Shown one piece after another: positions 21,948 to 30,322 of a DNA stretch of 48,080 nucleotides. A program made the position numbers and the translations under genes. Positions within the stretch are counted from its first letter, which is position 1, and the number at the start of each line of letters is the position of its first letter. Source of the DNA: a virus. The notes below the pieces were generated by a model. It was given only the letters and a program-made list of their open reading frames with translations. It was not told the origin of the DNA and did not search any database. The DNA lies in IMG/VR virus record IMGVR_UViG_3300049215_000599, positions 1-48,080 of that record. The stretch is one strand, 5' to 3'.

Positions 21948-22702
21948 TGCTGTCAGCCTACTGGGCCGTCTCCAACAACTTCGGCGATCTCATCGGTCCC
22001 TGGATGATCGAGAAGATGACGGGACTATACCCTCTCTATGCGGAGCCGAATGCACAATATTCCTATCTCTGTCTCGGCGGGTCCATCATCAATCACGTCA
22101 ATTCATCGGCGGAAGTCTGGGGCGCCGGCCTTGGAACGATTACCGACGGGATCAATCCTGATGCACGCATCCATGCGGTGAGAGGACCCATCTCGAGATC
22201 GAGAGCTCTTTCTCTGGGGATCAAGTGTCCGCCCATCTATGGAGATCCAGGGCTTCTTCTGCCTATCTTCCATAAGCCATCCCTCAAGAGGCAGCCAAGA
22301 GTAGGAGTCGTTCCTCACTACGTAGACCAGTACAGGGCCTATGACCGATACCGCTCGAGCGCCCATGTCATCAATGTCTTCAAATCCATCGAATGCGTGG
22401 TGGATGAGATCTGTTCCTGCAGCGCCATCATTTCGAGCTCCCTTCATGGGATCATCGTCGCCCACGCCTACGGGATTCCGGCCCTCTGGGTCAAGATCTC
22501 CGACAGCCTGGGCGGCGATGGAACCAAGTTCCGGGATTACTTCCAGTCGGTGGGGATGGACATTCCTCAAGCAATCGACTTGAGAGAGGGCGGGCCGCTC
22601 CCCGAGGTCCCGAACTTCGTGCCATCCATCGATACCAAAGCGTTCTTTGATGCATGTCCCATCCCGAAAGAGAAGAGAGTGGGTTTCCAATATTATGTAT
22701 AG
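21947..22702 (+). CDS. Polysaccharide pyruvyl transferase family protein
   Basis: A 251-residue protein starting at ATG 21947, one base into the preceding stop. The family pattern is clear: NNFGDLI near the start, CLGGSIIN at 42-49, WGAGLG at 58-63, AVRGPISR at 77-84, YGDPGLLLP at 98-106 and SSSLHGIIVAHAYGIPAL at about 163-180. Members transfer pyruvate from phosphoenolpyruvate to sugar units in cell-wall polymers and exopolysaccharides, giving acidic ketals. Phage-encoded copies are unusual. It probably modifies the glycan built by neighbouring enzymes. Confidence 0.85.
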   Translation: MLSAYWAVSNNFGDLIGPWMIEKMTGLYPLYAEPNAQYSYLCLGGSIINHVNSSAEVWGAGLGTITDGINPDARIHAVRGPISRSRALSLGIKCPPIYGDPGLLLPIFHKPSLKRQPRVGVVPHYVDQYRAYDRYRSSAHVINVFKSIECVVDEICSCSAIISSSLHGIIVAHAYGIPALWVKISDSLGGDGTKFRDYFQSVGMDIPQAIDLREGGPLPEVPNFVPSIDTKAFFDACPIPKEKRVGFQYYV

Positions 22703-23279
22703 CCAGGACGACGAGGAGAAGTTCATCCTGGAATGCTTCGGGGAGGAGAAGGGATACTTCCTGGATATCGGGGCGGCCGGAGGCATCAGGTTCTCGAATA
22801 CGAGGGCGCTCGTCGAGAGGGGCTGGCGCGGCATCATGGTCGAGCCGTCTCCCAAACAGTTCCTTGAGCTCTTCGAGGTCTATAAAGACAATCCCGAAAT
22901 CGTGCTTCTTAACGCGGCTCTTGCATGCTCGGCATCTCCAGAGAAGTTCTATTTCTCTCCCGAGACGGTCGTTAACACGATCAACCGTGAGGTGAAGGAG
23001 GAGTGGTCGAGGAGCTTCAAGTACTGGAGTTGGTTCATCTTCACGATGCCGGTCACGCTTTTTGTGGGGACGATGGTGAAGTTCAACGTTGACTTCGTCT
23101 CCATCGATGCGGAGGGGGAGAGCTGGGCGATTGCCATCGAGCTCATGAATCTTGGGTGTCGGCCAAAGATGTTCGTGGTCGAACACGACCATCTCCAGGA
23201 AAGAGGGGAAGCGGTGTTCGGTTCCAGGGGATACAAGAAGATCCATACGACCGGTAACAATACGATCTGGACACGATGA
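22695..23279 (+). CDS. FkbM-family SAM methyltransferase
   Basis: A 194-residue protein; ATG 22695 overlaps the preceding stop by 8 bp. Motif I FLDIGAAGG at 22-30, IMVEPSP at 47-53 (acidic loop after strand 2), and VSIDAEGESW at about 135-144 match FkbM-type methyltransferases, which methylate hydroxyl groups of sugars and other metabolites in the cytoplasm. The Asp-Ala-Glu-Gly signature is the key FkbM feature. A second FkbM-like protein lies at 27967. Likely role: O-methylation of the glycan or nucleotide sugar. Confidence 0.8.
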   Translation: MYSQDDEEKFILECFGEEKGYFLDIGAAGGIRFSNTRALVERGWRGIMVEPSPKQFLELFEVYKDNPEIVLLNAALACSASPEKFYFSPETVVNTINREVKEEWSRSFKYWSWFIFTMPVTLFVGTMVKFNVDFVSIDAEGESWAIAIELMNLGCRPKMFVVEHDHLQERGEAVFGSRGYKKIHTTGNNTIWTR

Positions 23280-24064
23280 TGAACGTCTTCTCAGTCGCTT
23301 TCTTCAGGAACTGGGCTTCTGGATACGAGTCTGAAAGGGCCGGCGCGGGTCGCGGGGTCTTCTTCGTCAACTATCTCAGGAGCCTGGTCCGGAATCATTG
23401 GGCTGTCTGGAGCGACTGGAAACTCTGGATCCATCATGATGAGAAGGCCAGGGAATTCCCTTATTGGAAGTGCATCGAGAAGATGGCGGATCGAGGTCTT
23501 CTCCGTATTTTCTACATGGGTGAGGCCAAGAAGCTCTGTGAAGCGATGCTCTGGAGGATGATTCCGTGCTGGAATACGGACGTCTCAAGAGTCCTTTGCC
23601 GCGATCTTGATTCCCTCTCCACTCCACGGGAGAGGAGAGCCGTCGATAAATGGATCTCTTCCGAGAAGGCCGTCTCCGCCCTTCATGACAGCGAGAGCCA
23701 TAGCTCCACAGCTCTCATGGGAGGTCTGGTTGGATTCAAATCGGAGTGGGTGAGGGAGCATTGGAATACCTATCTCTATTTGATCTGGAAGGCAAAGGCT
23801 CACGGGATCGATCTCACCTACCATGGATCGGATCAGAACCTTCTCAATACCGAAGTCCTTCCTTACGCCCTTGCGGAGGGGCAGCTCTTAAGCGAGGACA
23901 GATTGAGTCTCGGGCCGAAGGGCCATATACTGGATGCCCTAGGGACACATTGCGGGGGAGCCATGCACGTAGATCCTGTCGTCCACTGGTTCAAAGAGCA
24001 TCGTGACTATTGTCCGAAACTCGACGTGATCGAGGAATGTGAAAAGGATTGGAAGCAGACATGA
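23276..24064 (+). CDS. Putative glycosyltransferase (DLD motif)
   Basis: A 262-residue protein from ATG 23276, overlapping the previous stop. VLCRDLDSLS with DLD at 110-112 follows a hydrophobic strand, the position of the donor-binding triad in GT-A enzymes. A downstream segment HGSDQNLLN near residue 183 resembles the conserved DQ element that follows in many small GT8/GT-like proteins. The N-terminus has a FRNW plus Arg-rich start. Sugar specificity unknown. Confidence 0.7.
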   Translation: MMNVFSVAFFRNWASGYESERAGAGRGVFFVNYLRSLVRNHWAVWSDWKLWIHHDEKAREFPYWKCIEKMADRGLLRIFYMGEAKKLCEAMLWRMIPCWNTDVSRVLCRDLDSLSTPRERRAVDKWISSEKAVSALHDSESHSSTALMGGLVGFKSEWVREHWNTYLYLIWKAKAHGIDLTYHGSDQNLLNTEVLPYALAEGQLLSEDRLSLGPKGHILDALGTHCGGAMHVDPVVHWFKEHRDYCPKLDVIEECEKDWKQT

Positions 24065-24906
24065 CGACCTATGCCGTGATCGCCACCAACCATTCTCACA
24101 GCTATCAGTTCTTCGCTCCCTTGACAGCTCTCATGTGGAGGGAGGTGGTGGGTTTCAATACCCTTTGCTTCCTGACGGGCAATGAGAGGGATTGGCAGGA
24201 CAAGGCTGCGAAGCTCGTGGCTTCCAAGGTCCAGGAAGTGGGAGCTCGAGTCCAATATATCGGTCTTCTTGAAGGCTATCGCGACAGCCAGGCGGCCCAG
24301 TCGTCCCGCCAGCATGCCGCTGCGCTCGATCTTCCCGAGAGCGACCTCCTCATGACGGGCGACATCGACATGTGGCCTCTCTCCAGGGAATGGTTCAGGC
24401 AGTTTGACCTCGATGGATACGATTTCGCCTCCTTCTACAGCAATGCCTATGGCTGGCCCCATCCACCTTTCCTTCCGACTCCTTACATCGTGGCCACGGT
24501 CAAGAACTGGCGAAAGGTCATGCAGCTCGAGTGTCGTGGGGAGATCCTGACCCAGATGCAGGCAAACTTTGACCGGACGCTCGGGCGTTACCATGATTCA
24601 TGGACGGCATGGTGGCAGGATGAGGTGTACTTCAATTCGAAGTTGAGAGAGTGGGATGGCTGGCCCAAGAGAGTCCAGATGATCACGCGGGATGGATGCC
24701 CTCCTCACGATCGCATTGACCGCGGGTGCTGGCCTGCCGTTATCGACTGGTCGAAGCCTCTGGCAGACACCCACCTCGTCAGGCCTGGGGCGACCCCTGA
24801 GAACTGGTCCCGTATCCGGCCGATCCTTGAGCATTTCGTCCCAGACCATATGGATTGGGTGGATTCCTATCACAGAGCTTATTCGGAGGCCAAGTACAAT
24901 GCGTAA
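24061..24906 (+). CDS. Putative glycosyltransferase (DID motif)
   Basis: A 281-residue protein; ATG 24061 overlaps the preceding stop (ATGA). It starts with a beta-alpha unit (TTYAVIATNHSHSY), has an Arg-His-rich loop and LLMTGDIDMWPL with DID at 101-103, then WQDEVYFNSKL at about 187-197 with acidic residues suited to catalysis or acceptor binding. Size and order match small GT-A transferases. Its 3' end overlaps the small gene at 24899. Confidence 0.75.
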   Translation: MTTYAVIATNHSHSYQFFAPLTALMWREVVGFNTLCFLTGNERDWQDKAAKLVASKVQEVGARVQYIGLLEGYRDSQAAQSSRQHAAALDLPESDLLMTGDIDMWPLSREWFRQFDLDGYDFASFYSNAYGWPHPPFLPTPYIVATVKNWRKVMQLECRGEILTQMQANFDRTLGRYHDSWTAWWQDEVYFNSKLREWDGWPKRVQMITRDGCPPHDRIDRGCWPAVIDWSKPLADTHLVRPGATPENWSRIRPILEHFVPDHMDWVDSYHRAYSEAKYNA

Positions 24907-25144
24907 AGCCACGGTTGGAGAGATTGTCCTTTATCGCCCAGCCATCGATGACCAGAGATTCCATGACAAAGGCCATCGGGAGATCCTCCCTGCGGTCGTG
25001 ACGAAGATCTGGGATGGAGTCGAGAATCTTCAAGTGCTCCCGGCCATGGATCTCCATGTCCTTCAGGATGCCCAGGTGCCGACGACCTTTGTCCCCTTCG
25101 TCCGTCAGGGGTCAGGAATCGGAGAGTGGAGCTTCCGTGATTAA
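24899..25144 (+). CDS. Small beta-rich protein, unknown function
   Basis: An 81-residue protein from ATG 24899 overlapping the previous stop by 8 bp. It reads as a compact beta domain: GEIVLYRPAI, ILPAVVTKIWDG, LQVLPAMDLHVL, then GSGIGEWSFRD. Small SH3-like proteins of this type occur in many phages without known function. In the middle of the glycan cassette it may bind or regulate a partner. No catalytic motif is visible. Confidence 0.6.
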   Translation: MRKATVGEIVLYRPAIDDQRFHDKGHREILPAVVTKIWDGVENLQVLPAMDLHVLQDAQVPTTFVPFVRQGSGIGEWSFRD

Positions 25145-25481
25145 AGCTTTTGACAGGGGGGGAAGTATCGTTGGGCATATTTGCCTGACCCATATTCTGG
25201 ACGGTGTCCTTCATGGGAAGATCGTCCCCCTGTTCAATCCGGAGGTAGGACCTCTCTATGGCATCGCGGAATTCAATCTGTCGAAGCCGTGCATCCATGC
25301 GCTCCGCCTCTCCGGCTCTCCCGGTCTCTTTGGACCTTTGGATGAGCTGAGCGATGTGCCTCTGGCCTATCCAAGGAAGATGGAGAGCTACGAGATAACA
25401 GCGGAGATCCTGGAGAAGATCCTGGTCGATGCCAAAGAGCGCGAGAAGGAGGGCTGGTTCGCTCCAGTCTATATCGAGTGA
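25137..25481 (+). CDS. Hypothetical protein
   Basis: A 114-residue protein probably starting at GTG 25137, which overlaps the previous TAA, with GGAG upstream. It has strands GSIVGHICLTHIL and GKIVPLFNPEV, then an aromatic C-terminal helix (EILEKILVDAKEREKE). Its stop overlaps the GTG start of the phosphatase-like gene. No motif identifies a function. Confidence 0.6.
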   Translation: MIKAFDRGGSIVGHICLTHILDGVLHGKIVPLFNPEVGPLYGIAEFNLSKPCIHALRLSGSPGLFGPLDELSDVPLAYPRKMESYEITAEILEKILVDAKEREKEGWFAPVYIE

Positions 25482-25831
25482 AGAAGAAGGTCCTCACGGT
25501 CTGCAACGGAGGCAATGTCAGAAGCACGATGCTCGCCGAAGTGCTCAAGGGTACATTCGGGTGCGATGCCATCAATATAGGGACTTACTGGGCTTCCCAT
25601 GAGACGATAGGGATGCTTGCCTCGTGGGCCGATCTCATCGTTCCTGTAGAACCTCGCTTCACGGCCAAGCTCCCAGAGCCGGATCTTCGATATTGGATCG
25701 ATTCACCCATCTGGAACTGGCCTGAGAAGATCAGGATCGCGAAGATCGGTCCTGACGCATGGGGGCATGAGAAGTGGAAGGAATTGAAGGAAACTTGTGT
25801 CATTGCTGCCCAGGAGATCCTCCATGGCTAA
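25478..25831 (+). CDS. LMW-phosphatase-like protein (CX5R loop), copy 1
   Basis: A 117-residue protein from GTG 25478. VLTVCNGGNVRSTM contains Cys9-x5-Arg15-Ser, spaced exactly as the phosphate-binding loop of low-molecular-weight tyrosine phosphatases and arsenate reductases. Near residue 93, GPDAWG resembles the general-acid loop (Asp followed by an aromatic) of that family. It is shorter than typical members (about 150). Target could be a tyrosine kinase or regulator of polysaccharide synthesis, as in Wzb/Wzc systems, or a sugar phosphate. A related copy lies at 26947. Activity is inferred from residue spacing only. Confidence 0.65.
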   Translation: MKKKVLTVCNGGNVRSTMLAEVLKGTFGCDAINIGTYWASHETIGMLASWADLIVPVEPRFTAKLPEPDLRYWIDSPIWNWPEKIRIAKIGPDAWGHEKWKELKETCVIAAQEILHG

Positions 25832-26459
25832 CGAAGTCCGTGATAACGGGAAGATCCTGATCCTGGACATCATGGGGGGATGTCCCATGGTAGTGGATCC
25901 CCAGAAGCCGCATCTGGGCGGAAACATGAACGGCGGGGATAGTGCCACGGATTTCTCGACGGATCTCTTTCCATGGCTGGTCAAGACCTTCTCGATCGAA
26001 AGCCTGATCGATGTGGGATGCGCCCAGGGCCATGCTCTTCATGCCTTCCGGGCTCTCGGAGTCAAGAAACTTCTGGGGATCGAGGGATTGAAATACAACG
26101 CGGACTTCTGCAAGGTGCCCGTTGTGGTCCACGATCTCACGAAAGGCCCTCACATCGTGGAAGGCTACGACTTTGTGTGGTGTTCGGATGTTGCGGAGCA
26201 CATCGAAGAGCAGTTTGTCGACAACCTGCTTTTGACTCTCGCCAATGGAAAGATTCTGGCGATGGCGCAAGGCGGTCCGAACATGGGCCATAGTGGCTGG
26301 CACCATGTGAACAACCAGCCGGAGAGCTATTGGATCGAAAAACTGAAGTCCGTGGGCATGGAGACAGACGTTGAGCTCACCGAGGTAGCCCGCCGTCAGA
26401 CCAACCGTGGCATCTGGCCTGAGTTTGGGCGGATTTACAGGAATGTGAGGAATAAGTGA
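25824..26459 (+). CDS. SAM-dependent methyltransferase (class I)
   Basis: A 211-residue protein; ATG 25824 overlaps the previous stop. SLIDVGCAQGHALHAF (DVGCAQG at 63-69) is motif I, GIEG at 85-88 follows strand 2, and VWCSDVAEHIEEQ at about 118-130 is motif III/IV-like. The overall pattern matches small methyltransferases of type 11/23 common in surface-glycan operons. Its position between two CX5R phosphatase-like genes is notable. Substrate unknown. Confidence 0.8.
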   Translation: MANEVRDNGKILILDIMGGCPMVVDPQKPHLGGNMNGGDSATDFSTDLFPWLVKTFSIESLIDVGCAQGHALHAFRALGVKKLLGIEGLKYNADFCKVPVVVHDLTKGPHIVEGYDFVWCSDVAEHIEEQFVDNLLLTLANGKILAMAQGGPNMGHSGWHHVNNQPESYWIEKLKSVGMETDVELTEVARRQTNRGIWPEFGRIYRNVRNK

Positions 26460-26950
26460 CGCAAGACCTCGGAGTAGGCAGTCATGTTCCCGTTCTTGCC
26501 TCAGCCGTGGCCAGGACGACGGGGGCGGTTTACGAGTTCGGCATGGGACATTGGTCGAGCTGGATGTTGCACCTCATGTGCGTTCCGGACCGTCCTCTCA
26601 TCAGCTATGAATCAGATGCGGAGTGGATCGGAAAGTTTACGGGACTCATCGACAGGAACCATCTGGTGAGGCATGTGCTCGATTGGGAGAAGGAAACGTC
26701 GATCGACTATGCAGAGGGAGACGTAGCCTTTGTGGATCATTCTCCTGGAGAAGAGCGGATCAGGACCATCATGCGCCTGAAGGGCCGCTTCAAGTACATC
26801 GTGGTACACGATACTTGCGCCGACCTTCCTGGCTCCGGCGGCAATTACGGCTGGAAGCACCTCGACGGGAAGTTCAAGCACCAGGTCATCTACAAGCAGG
26901 TGCGGCCCTGGACGACCGTCTATTCGGATGTCGAGGAGTTCGCGCTATGA
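26456..26950 (+). CDS. Methyltransferase-like protein
   Basis: A 164-residue protein from GTG 26456. VYEFGMGHWSSWMLHL (EFGMGHWS at 27-34) resembles a glycine-rich SAM loop, SYESDAEW at about 50-57 supplies the next acidic residue, and VAFVDHSPGEER near 89-100 the following strand. Phage and bacterial proteins of this type are annotated only as methyltransferase-fold. The catalytic subtype is not recognised. It overlaps both neighbours by four bases. Confidence 0.6.
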   Translation: MTQDLGVGSHVPVLASAVARTTGAVYEFGMGHWSSWMLHLMCVPDRPLISYESDAEWIGKFTGLIDRNHLVRHVLDWEKETSIDYAEGDVAFVDHSPGEERIRTIMRLKGRFKYIVVHDTCADLPGSGGNYGWKHLDGKFKHQVIYKQVRPWTTVYSDVEEFAL

Positions 26951-27279
26951 ACATTTTAGTCGTCTGCGAAGGCGGTAATAGCCGCAGCGTCCAGTTTGCA
27001 ACTATCCTTAAGACGGAATTTGGACATAACGCGGTGGCTATCGGGACGATGTATGCGCTCGATGGGGCGAGGGGTCGAGAGCCCGGAACGATGCTTTCCC
27101 GATGGGCCGATCGCATTGTTTTCATGGCCGCCTATATTGTGAATAAAGAACTCATTCCTCAGGATTGCTGGGACAAGATCCGGGTCTGCGAGCTCGGGCA
27201 GGATGTCTATGGGCGCGGACTGAATGAGGATCTTTCCCGCAAATGCCATGATTTCATGAATACGAATGGGTTGGCGTGA
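26947..27279 (+). CDS. LMW-phosphatase-like protein (CX5R loop), copy 2
   Basis: A 110-residue protein from ATG 26947, overlapping the previous stop (ATGA). NILVVCEGGNSRSVQF has Cys7-x5-Arg13-Ser, the same loop spacing as the copy at 25478. LGQDVYGR, with Asp86 before an aromatic, parallels the GPDAWG of the other copy. Its N-terminal strand and helix match too, so the two are paralogues about 1.1 kb apart with two methyltransferase-like genes between. One may be catalytic and the other regulatory, which is unknown. Confidence 0.65.
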   Translation: MNILVVCEGGNSRSVQFATILKTEFGHNAVAIGTMYALDGARGREPGTMLSRWADRIVFMAAYIVNKELIPQDCWDKIRVCELGQDVYGRGLNEDLSRKCHDFMNTNGLA

Positions 27280-27280
27280 G

Positions 27281-27982
27281 ATGAAAGACAGGGCCATCGT
27301 CACCTGCTGCTACTCGGTGAATAATCGGGAATACTACACCTCGTACTTCGAGAGGTTGAAGACGAGCCTGGATATCCATTCGAAGAATGCATCGCTCATT
27401 GCATGGACAACCGAGTGGCCGACGGGCTCTCCTCCTCATCAGTCGATGCCGTACGCCTTCAAATACTATGCCGTGAAAGATGCCTTCGAGAGAGGCTTCC
27501 AGAAAGTCTTGTGGCTCGACGCGGGAACGCAGGCTGTCTCATCCATCGAGCCCTTGTGGGACAGGGTGGATAGTCATGGCTATGCCCTCCTCCGTGGGGC
27601 TGATAACCTTGGAAAGTGGATCAGCGATTATGCTCTTGCGAAGTATGGATACACCCGCCTGCAGGCGAAGGAGATGACCCTTGCAGGCGGGTGTCTCGTG
27701 GGTCTCGACCAGAAGAGCAAGATCGCCATGGAATTCTTCGAGAAGTGGGAAGAGATCGCCCGCGACAGGAAGCTTCTCATGGGAGCCAATAGAAGGCCAA
27801 GGGAGCACGGTGGCGTCATGCGCTCCCTCATGCTTTCCGATGCGGATCAGTCGATCATCTCGGAAGATCCATGGGTGGAAGGCCACAGATCCGATGAGAG
27901 TTGCTTCACGCTTCTCATGGACAGGATGAAGATGGAACCGATCACCTATACCGATTGGCTCAAGGTATGCAAAACGTACTAG
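27281..27982 (+). CDS. Putative glycosyltransferase (LDAGTQ motif)
   Basis: A 233-residue protein from ATG 27281, two bases after the previous stop. VLWLDAGTQ at about 77-85 places Asp80 and an unusual AGT where GT-A enzymes have DxD, so the metal site may differ. Further on, HRSDESCFTLLM near residue 205 supplies an acidic pair. The sequence has the alternating beta-alpha start of the family (IVTCCYS). Its 3' end overlaps the next gene by 16 bp. Function inferred from fold pattern and context. Confidence 0.65.
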   Translation: MKDRAIVTCCYSVNNREYYTSYFERLKTSLDIHSKNASLIAWTTEWPTGSPPHQSMPYAFKYYAVKDAFERGFQKVLWLDAGTQAVSSIEPLWDRVDSHGYALLRGADNLGKWISDYALAKYGYTRLQAKEMTLAGGCLVGLDQKSKIAMEFFEKWEEIARDRKLLMGANRRPREHGGVMRSLMLSDADQSIISEDPWVEGHRSDESCFTLLMDRMKMEPITYTDWLKVCKTY

Positions 27983-28551
27983 TCATCGACAATCACTCCG
28001 TGAGAACGGACCTTCTCGTCAAAGGCCCGGTGCTCGACGCTGGTTCTCGAGGGCTTGCGTTTTCAAGGTGGTTCGCGGCTCGTGGGCATAAGGTCGTCGC
28101 GCTTGATGCCGGAGAGGATGAAAAGGCCGATGGAGTGTCGACTCACAAAATGGCTCTTGTCCATTCAAAGTGGGCAGGGGGCAATGTGGCCCTGGCGCAA
28201 ACCAGCGATCTCAATGCGCGATATATCGAAGGGCAATCAAGCGAAGGGGTATACGGAATCAGCATTCCAGTCCTGATGCATGATTATGGGATTGTCAAGT
28301 GGGACGTCATCAAGCTGAATATCGAGGGAAGCGAGTACGACATCCTGGATGAAATCGATGGTCCGATCTCAAGACAGATCGTCTTTGGGATGCATGAACA
28401 TACGCAGGCGGCCAGAGGCAGAGCCGAGTGTGACCGTATCATCGATAAGCTGCGCCAGTGGTACACGATCCATAACCAAGTCTGGGAGAGGCGCTACGGC
28501 TGTATCGAGTCCTACTGGGATGTGCTTTGCATCGAGAAAGGGATCCAATGA
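27967..28551 (+). CDS. FkbM-like SAM methyltransferase
   Basis: A 194-residue protein from ATG 27967, overlapping the previous gene by 16 bp. VLDAGSRG at about 22-29 serves as motif I, VVALDAGED follows strand 2, and WDVIKLNIEGSEYDIL at 112-127 is the FkbM signature (Asn-Ile-Glu-Gly in place of Asp-x-Glu-Gly). It is diverged from the copy at 22695. Probably O-methylates a sugar. Confidence 0.75.
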   Translation: MQNVLVIDNHSVRTDLLVKGPVLDAGSRGLAFSRWFAARGHKVVALDAGEDEKADGVSTHKMALVHSKWAGGNVALAQTSDLNARYIEGQSSEGVYGISIPVLMHDYGIVKWDVIKLNIEGSEYDILDEIDGPISRQIVFGMHEHTQAARGRAECDRIIDKLRQWYTIHNQVWERRYGCIESYWDVLCIEKGIQ

Positions 28552-29483
28552 GAGCTTTTGTCACAGGAGCCACGGGTTTCCTGGGCTCTCACCTGGTCCC
28601 AAGGCTTGGCCCAAAGACCGTCTCTCTCATTCGGGATCGCGCCACCTATCTCTCTTCCGGCATGAAGGTGGATACGACCCCCCTCTCCACGGTCTGCCAT
28701 GGCGACCTTTCTGACCTTCCTAATCTTGAGAGGATCCTTGCGGAATACAGGATCGATACCGTCTTCCATCTCGCCGCTCAGACGGAGATTGCGGTCGGGT
28801 CCAAAGACCCGATCGGGACCTTCGAGTCCAATATCCGCGGGACCTGGAATGTCCTTGAGGCCTGCCGCCGTCAGAGGGTGGGGAGAATCATTGTCGCCTC
28901 GAGCGATAAATGTTATGGACGCAGCAAGCCTCCCTACAAGGAGACGATGCCCCTCCTTCCCGATCGTCCCTACGAAACTTCTAAAGCCTGCGTCGATCTC
29001 CTGGCCAAGACCTATGCTGAAACCTACGCGATGTCGATCGCGACAACGCGCTCGGTCAATCTCTATGGCCCTGGATGCCTCAGTCTCTCGACTCTTGTCC
29101 CCAATACGATCAAAAGGCTCCTTCTTGGGGAGAAGCCTATGGTCCGGAACGGGGGGGTCATGAGGCGAGACTGGCTCTATGTGGAAGATGCCGTCGATGC
29201 CTACATCAAGCTGTCGAGCAGCAGTTATGTCGGACCCATGAATATCGGCGGAGGAGAGGGCATATCGGTCCGTCAGGTGGTTGATATCATCATGGATCTG
29301 ATGGGCAAGAAGGTCGATCTCGTCGATGAGGTCGACACTCATGGTGAGATCGTCGATCAGTGGACCGATGCCTCGCTGGCCAGAAAAGTCATCGGATGGA
29401 CTCCCGCCCATACGCTTAAGGACGGACTTCGGAAGACGATCGAATGGTACAAGATCTACTTTGCGGAGGCCCCATGCGCCTGA
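28548..29483 (+). CDS. NAD-dependent sugar-nucleotide epimerase/dehydratase
   Basis: A 311-residue extended SDR; ATG 28548 overlaps the previous stop. GATGFLGSH at 7-15 binds NAD, HLAAQTE at 74-80, SSDKCYG at 118-124 and PYETSK with Tyr142/Lys146 are catalytic-region motifs. SSDKCYG and NGGVMRRDWLYVEDAVDAY recall CDP-glucose and related 4,6-dehydratases rather than simple 4-epimerases. It could supply a 4-keto-6-deoxy sugar to the GDP-fucose synthase-like enzyme, although nucleotide specificity cannot be judged. Confidence 0.8.
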   Translation: MRAFVTGATGFLGSHLVPRLGPKTVSLIRDRATYLSSGMKVDTTPLSTVCHGDLSDLPNLERILAEYRIDTVFHLAAQTEIAVGSKDPIGTFESNIRGTWNVLEACRRQRVGRIIVASSDKCYGRSKPPYKETMPLLPDRPYETSKACVDLLAKTYAETYAMSIATTRSVNLYGPGCLSLSTLVPNTIKRLLLGEKPMVRNGGVMRRDWLYVEDAVDAYIKLSSSSYVGPMNIGGGEGISVRQVVDIIMDLMGKKVDLVDEVDTHGEIVDQWTDASLARKVIGWTPAHTLKDGLRKTIEWYKIYFAEAPCA

Positions 29484-30319
29484 TCGGTCTCATGGTTGTA
29501 AGGAATGAATCATGGGTGCTTGAAGCCTCCATGAAGGCGGCGCTTCAGTGGGTGGATGGCCTGGCGATCTATCTCGACCGATGTACGGACAATACAGTCG
29601 AGATCGTGAAGAAGATCGCCAAGGGATGCAAGAAGGACATCCTGGTCAACGAGTCGGATCCCGATGCCTATTGGCAGGAGATGGATCATCGCCACAAGAA
29701 TCTCCAGGATGGAAGAGGGATGGGAGGAACCCATTTCGCCATCATCGATGCGGATGAGATCCTCACATCCAACCTCCTCCCCTGGGTTAGAGGGTGGTGC
29801 GAAGAACTCATGCCGGGCCAAGTGCTCGACCTTCCCATGGTGGCTCCCTGGGGAAACCTTGACTTCTATTCTCCGAATACCCGCTCCGTCATGACCGTCG
29901 CATTCATGGACAAGTCTGATCTCGGGTGGGCTCCGAGAGGGGAAGAGAAGTACCACCACCACAATAGGCCACCTCATGGATTCACCGGAAGGATGTCTCC
30001 CTTGTCTCTTGAGGAGGGAGGCTGCTTCCATCTCCAGTGGGCTTCGATCCAGAGGAAGATCTGGAAAGACCGCCATTACATGATGACGGAGCTCCTGAGG
30101 TGGAATTATCCGGAAGACGCCATCAATGAGAAGTATCATTGGTGGGACAAGCTCCCTCACGGAGCGGATTTGAAAGCAGTTCCTCCTGGATGGTGGGCCG
30201 GATACGACAAGTCCTCTATCCGGCCCACCCAACCTTCCTGGTACGAATGGGAAGTCAAGAAACTCATCCGTGAGCATGGTCGTGAGCGCTTTTCAAAACT
30301 CTCTCTTTTTGGATTATAA
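29474..30319 (+). CDS. Glycosyltransferase family 2-like protein
   Basis: A 281-residue protein from ATG 29474, overlapping the previous gene by 10 bp. LIGLMVVRNE at 3-12 is the family-2 opening (RNE), YLDRCTDNT at about 33-41 the second block, and FAIIDADEIL with DADE at 92-95 the donor-metal site. The C-terminal part is Trp/His-rich (HHHNRPPHGF; KYHWWDKLPHG). This is the most clearly classified transferase of the cassette and the last of its glycan genes. Confidence 0.8.
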   Translation: MRLIGLMVVRNESWVLEASMKAALQWVDGLAIYLDRCTDNTVEIVKKIAKGCKKDILVNESDPDAYWQEMDHRHKNLQDGRGMGGTHFAIIDADEILTSNLLPWVRGWCEELMPGQVLDLPMVAPWGNLDFYSPNTRSVMTVAFMDKSDLGWAPRGEEKYHHHNRPPHGFTGRMSPLSLEEGGCFHLQWASIQRKIWKDRHYMMTELLRWNYPEDAINEKYHWWDKLPHGADLKAVPPGWWAGYDKSSIRPTQPSWYEWEVKKLIREHGRERFSKLSLFGL

Positions 30320-30322
30320 ATT

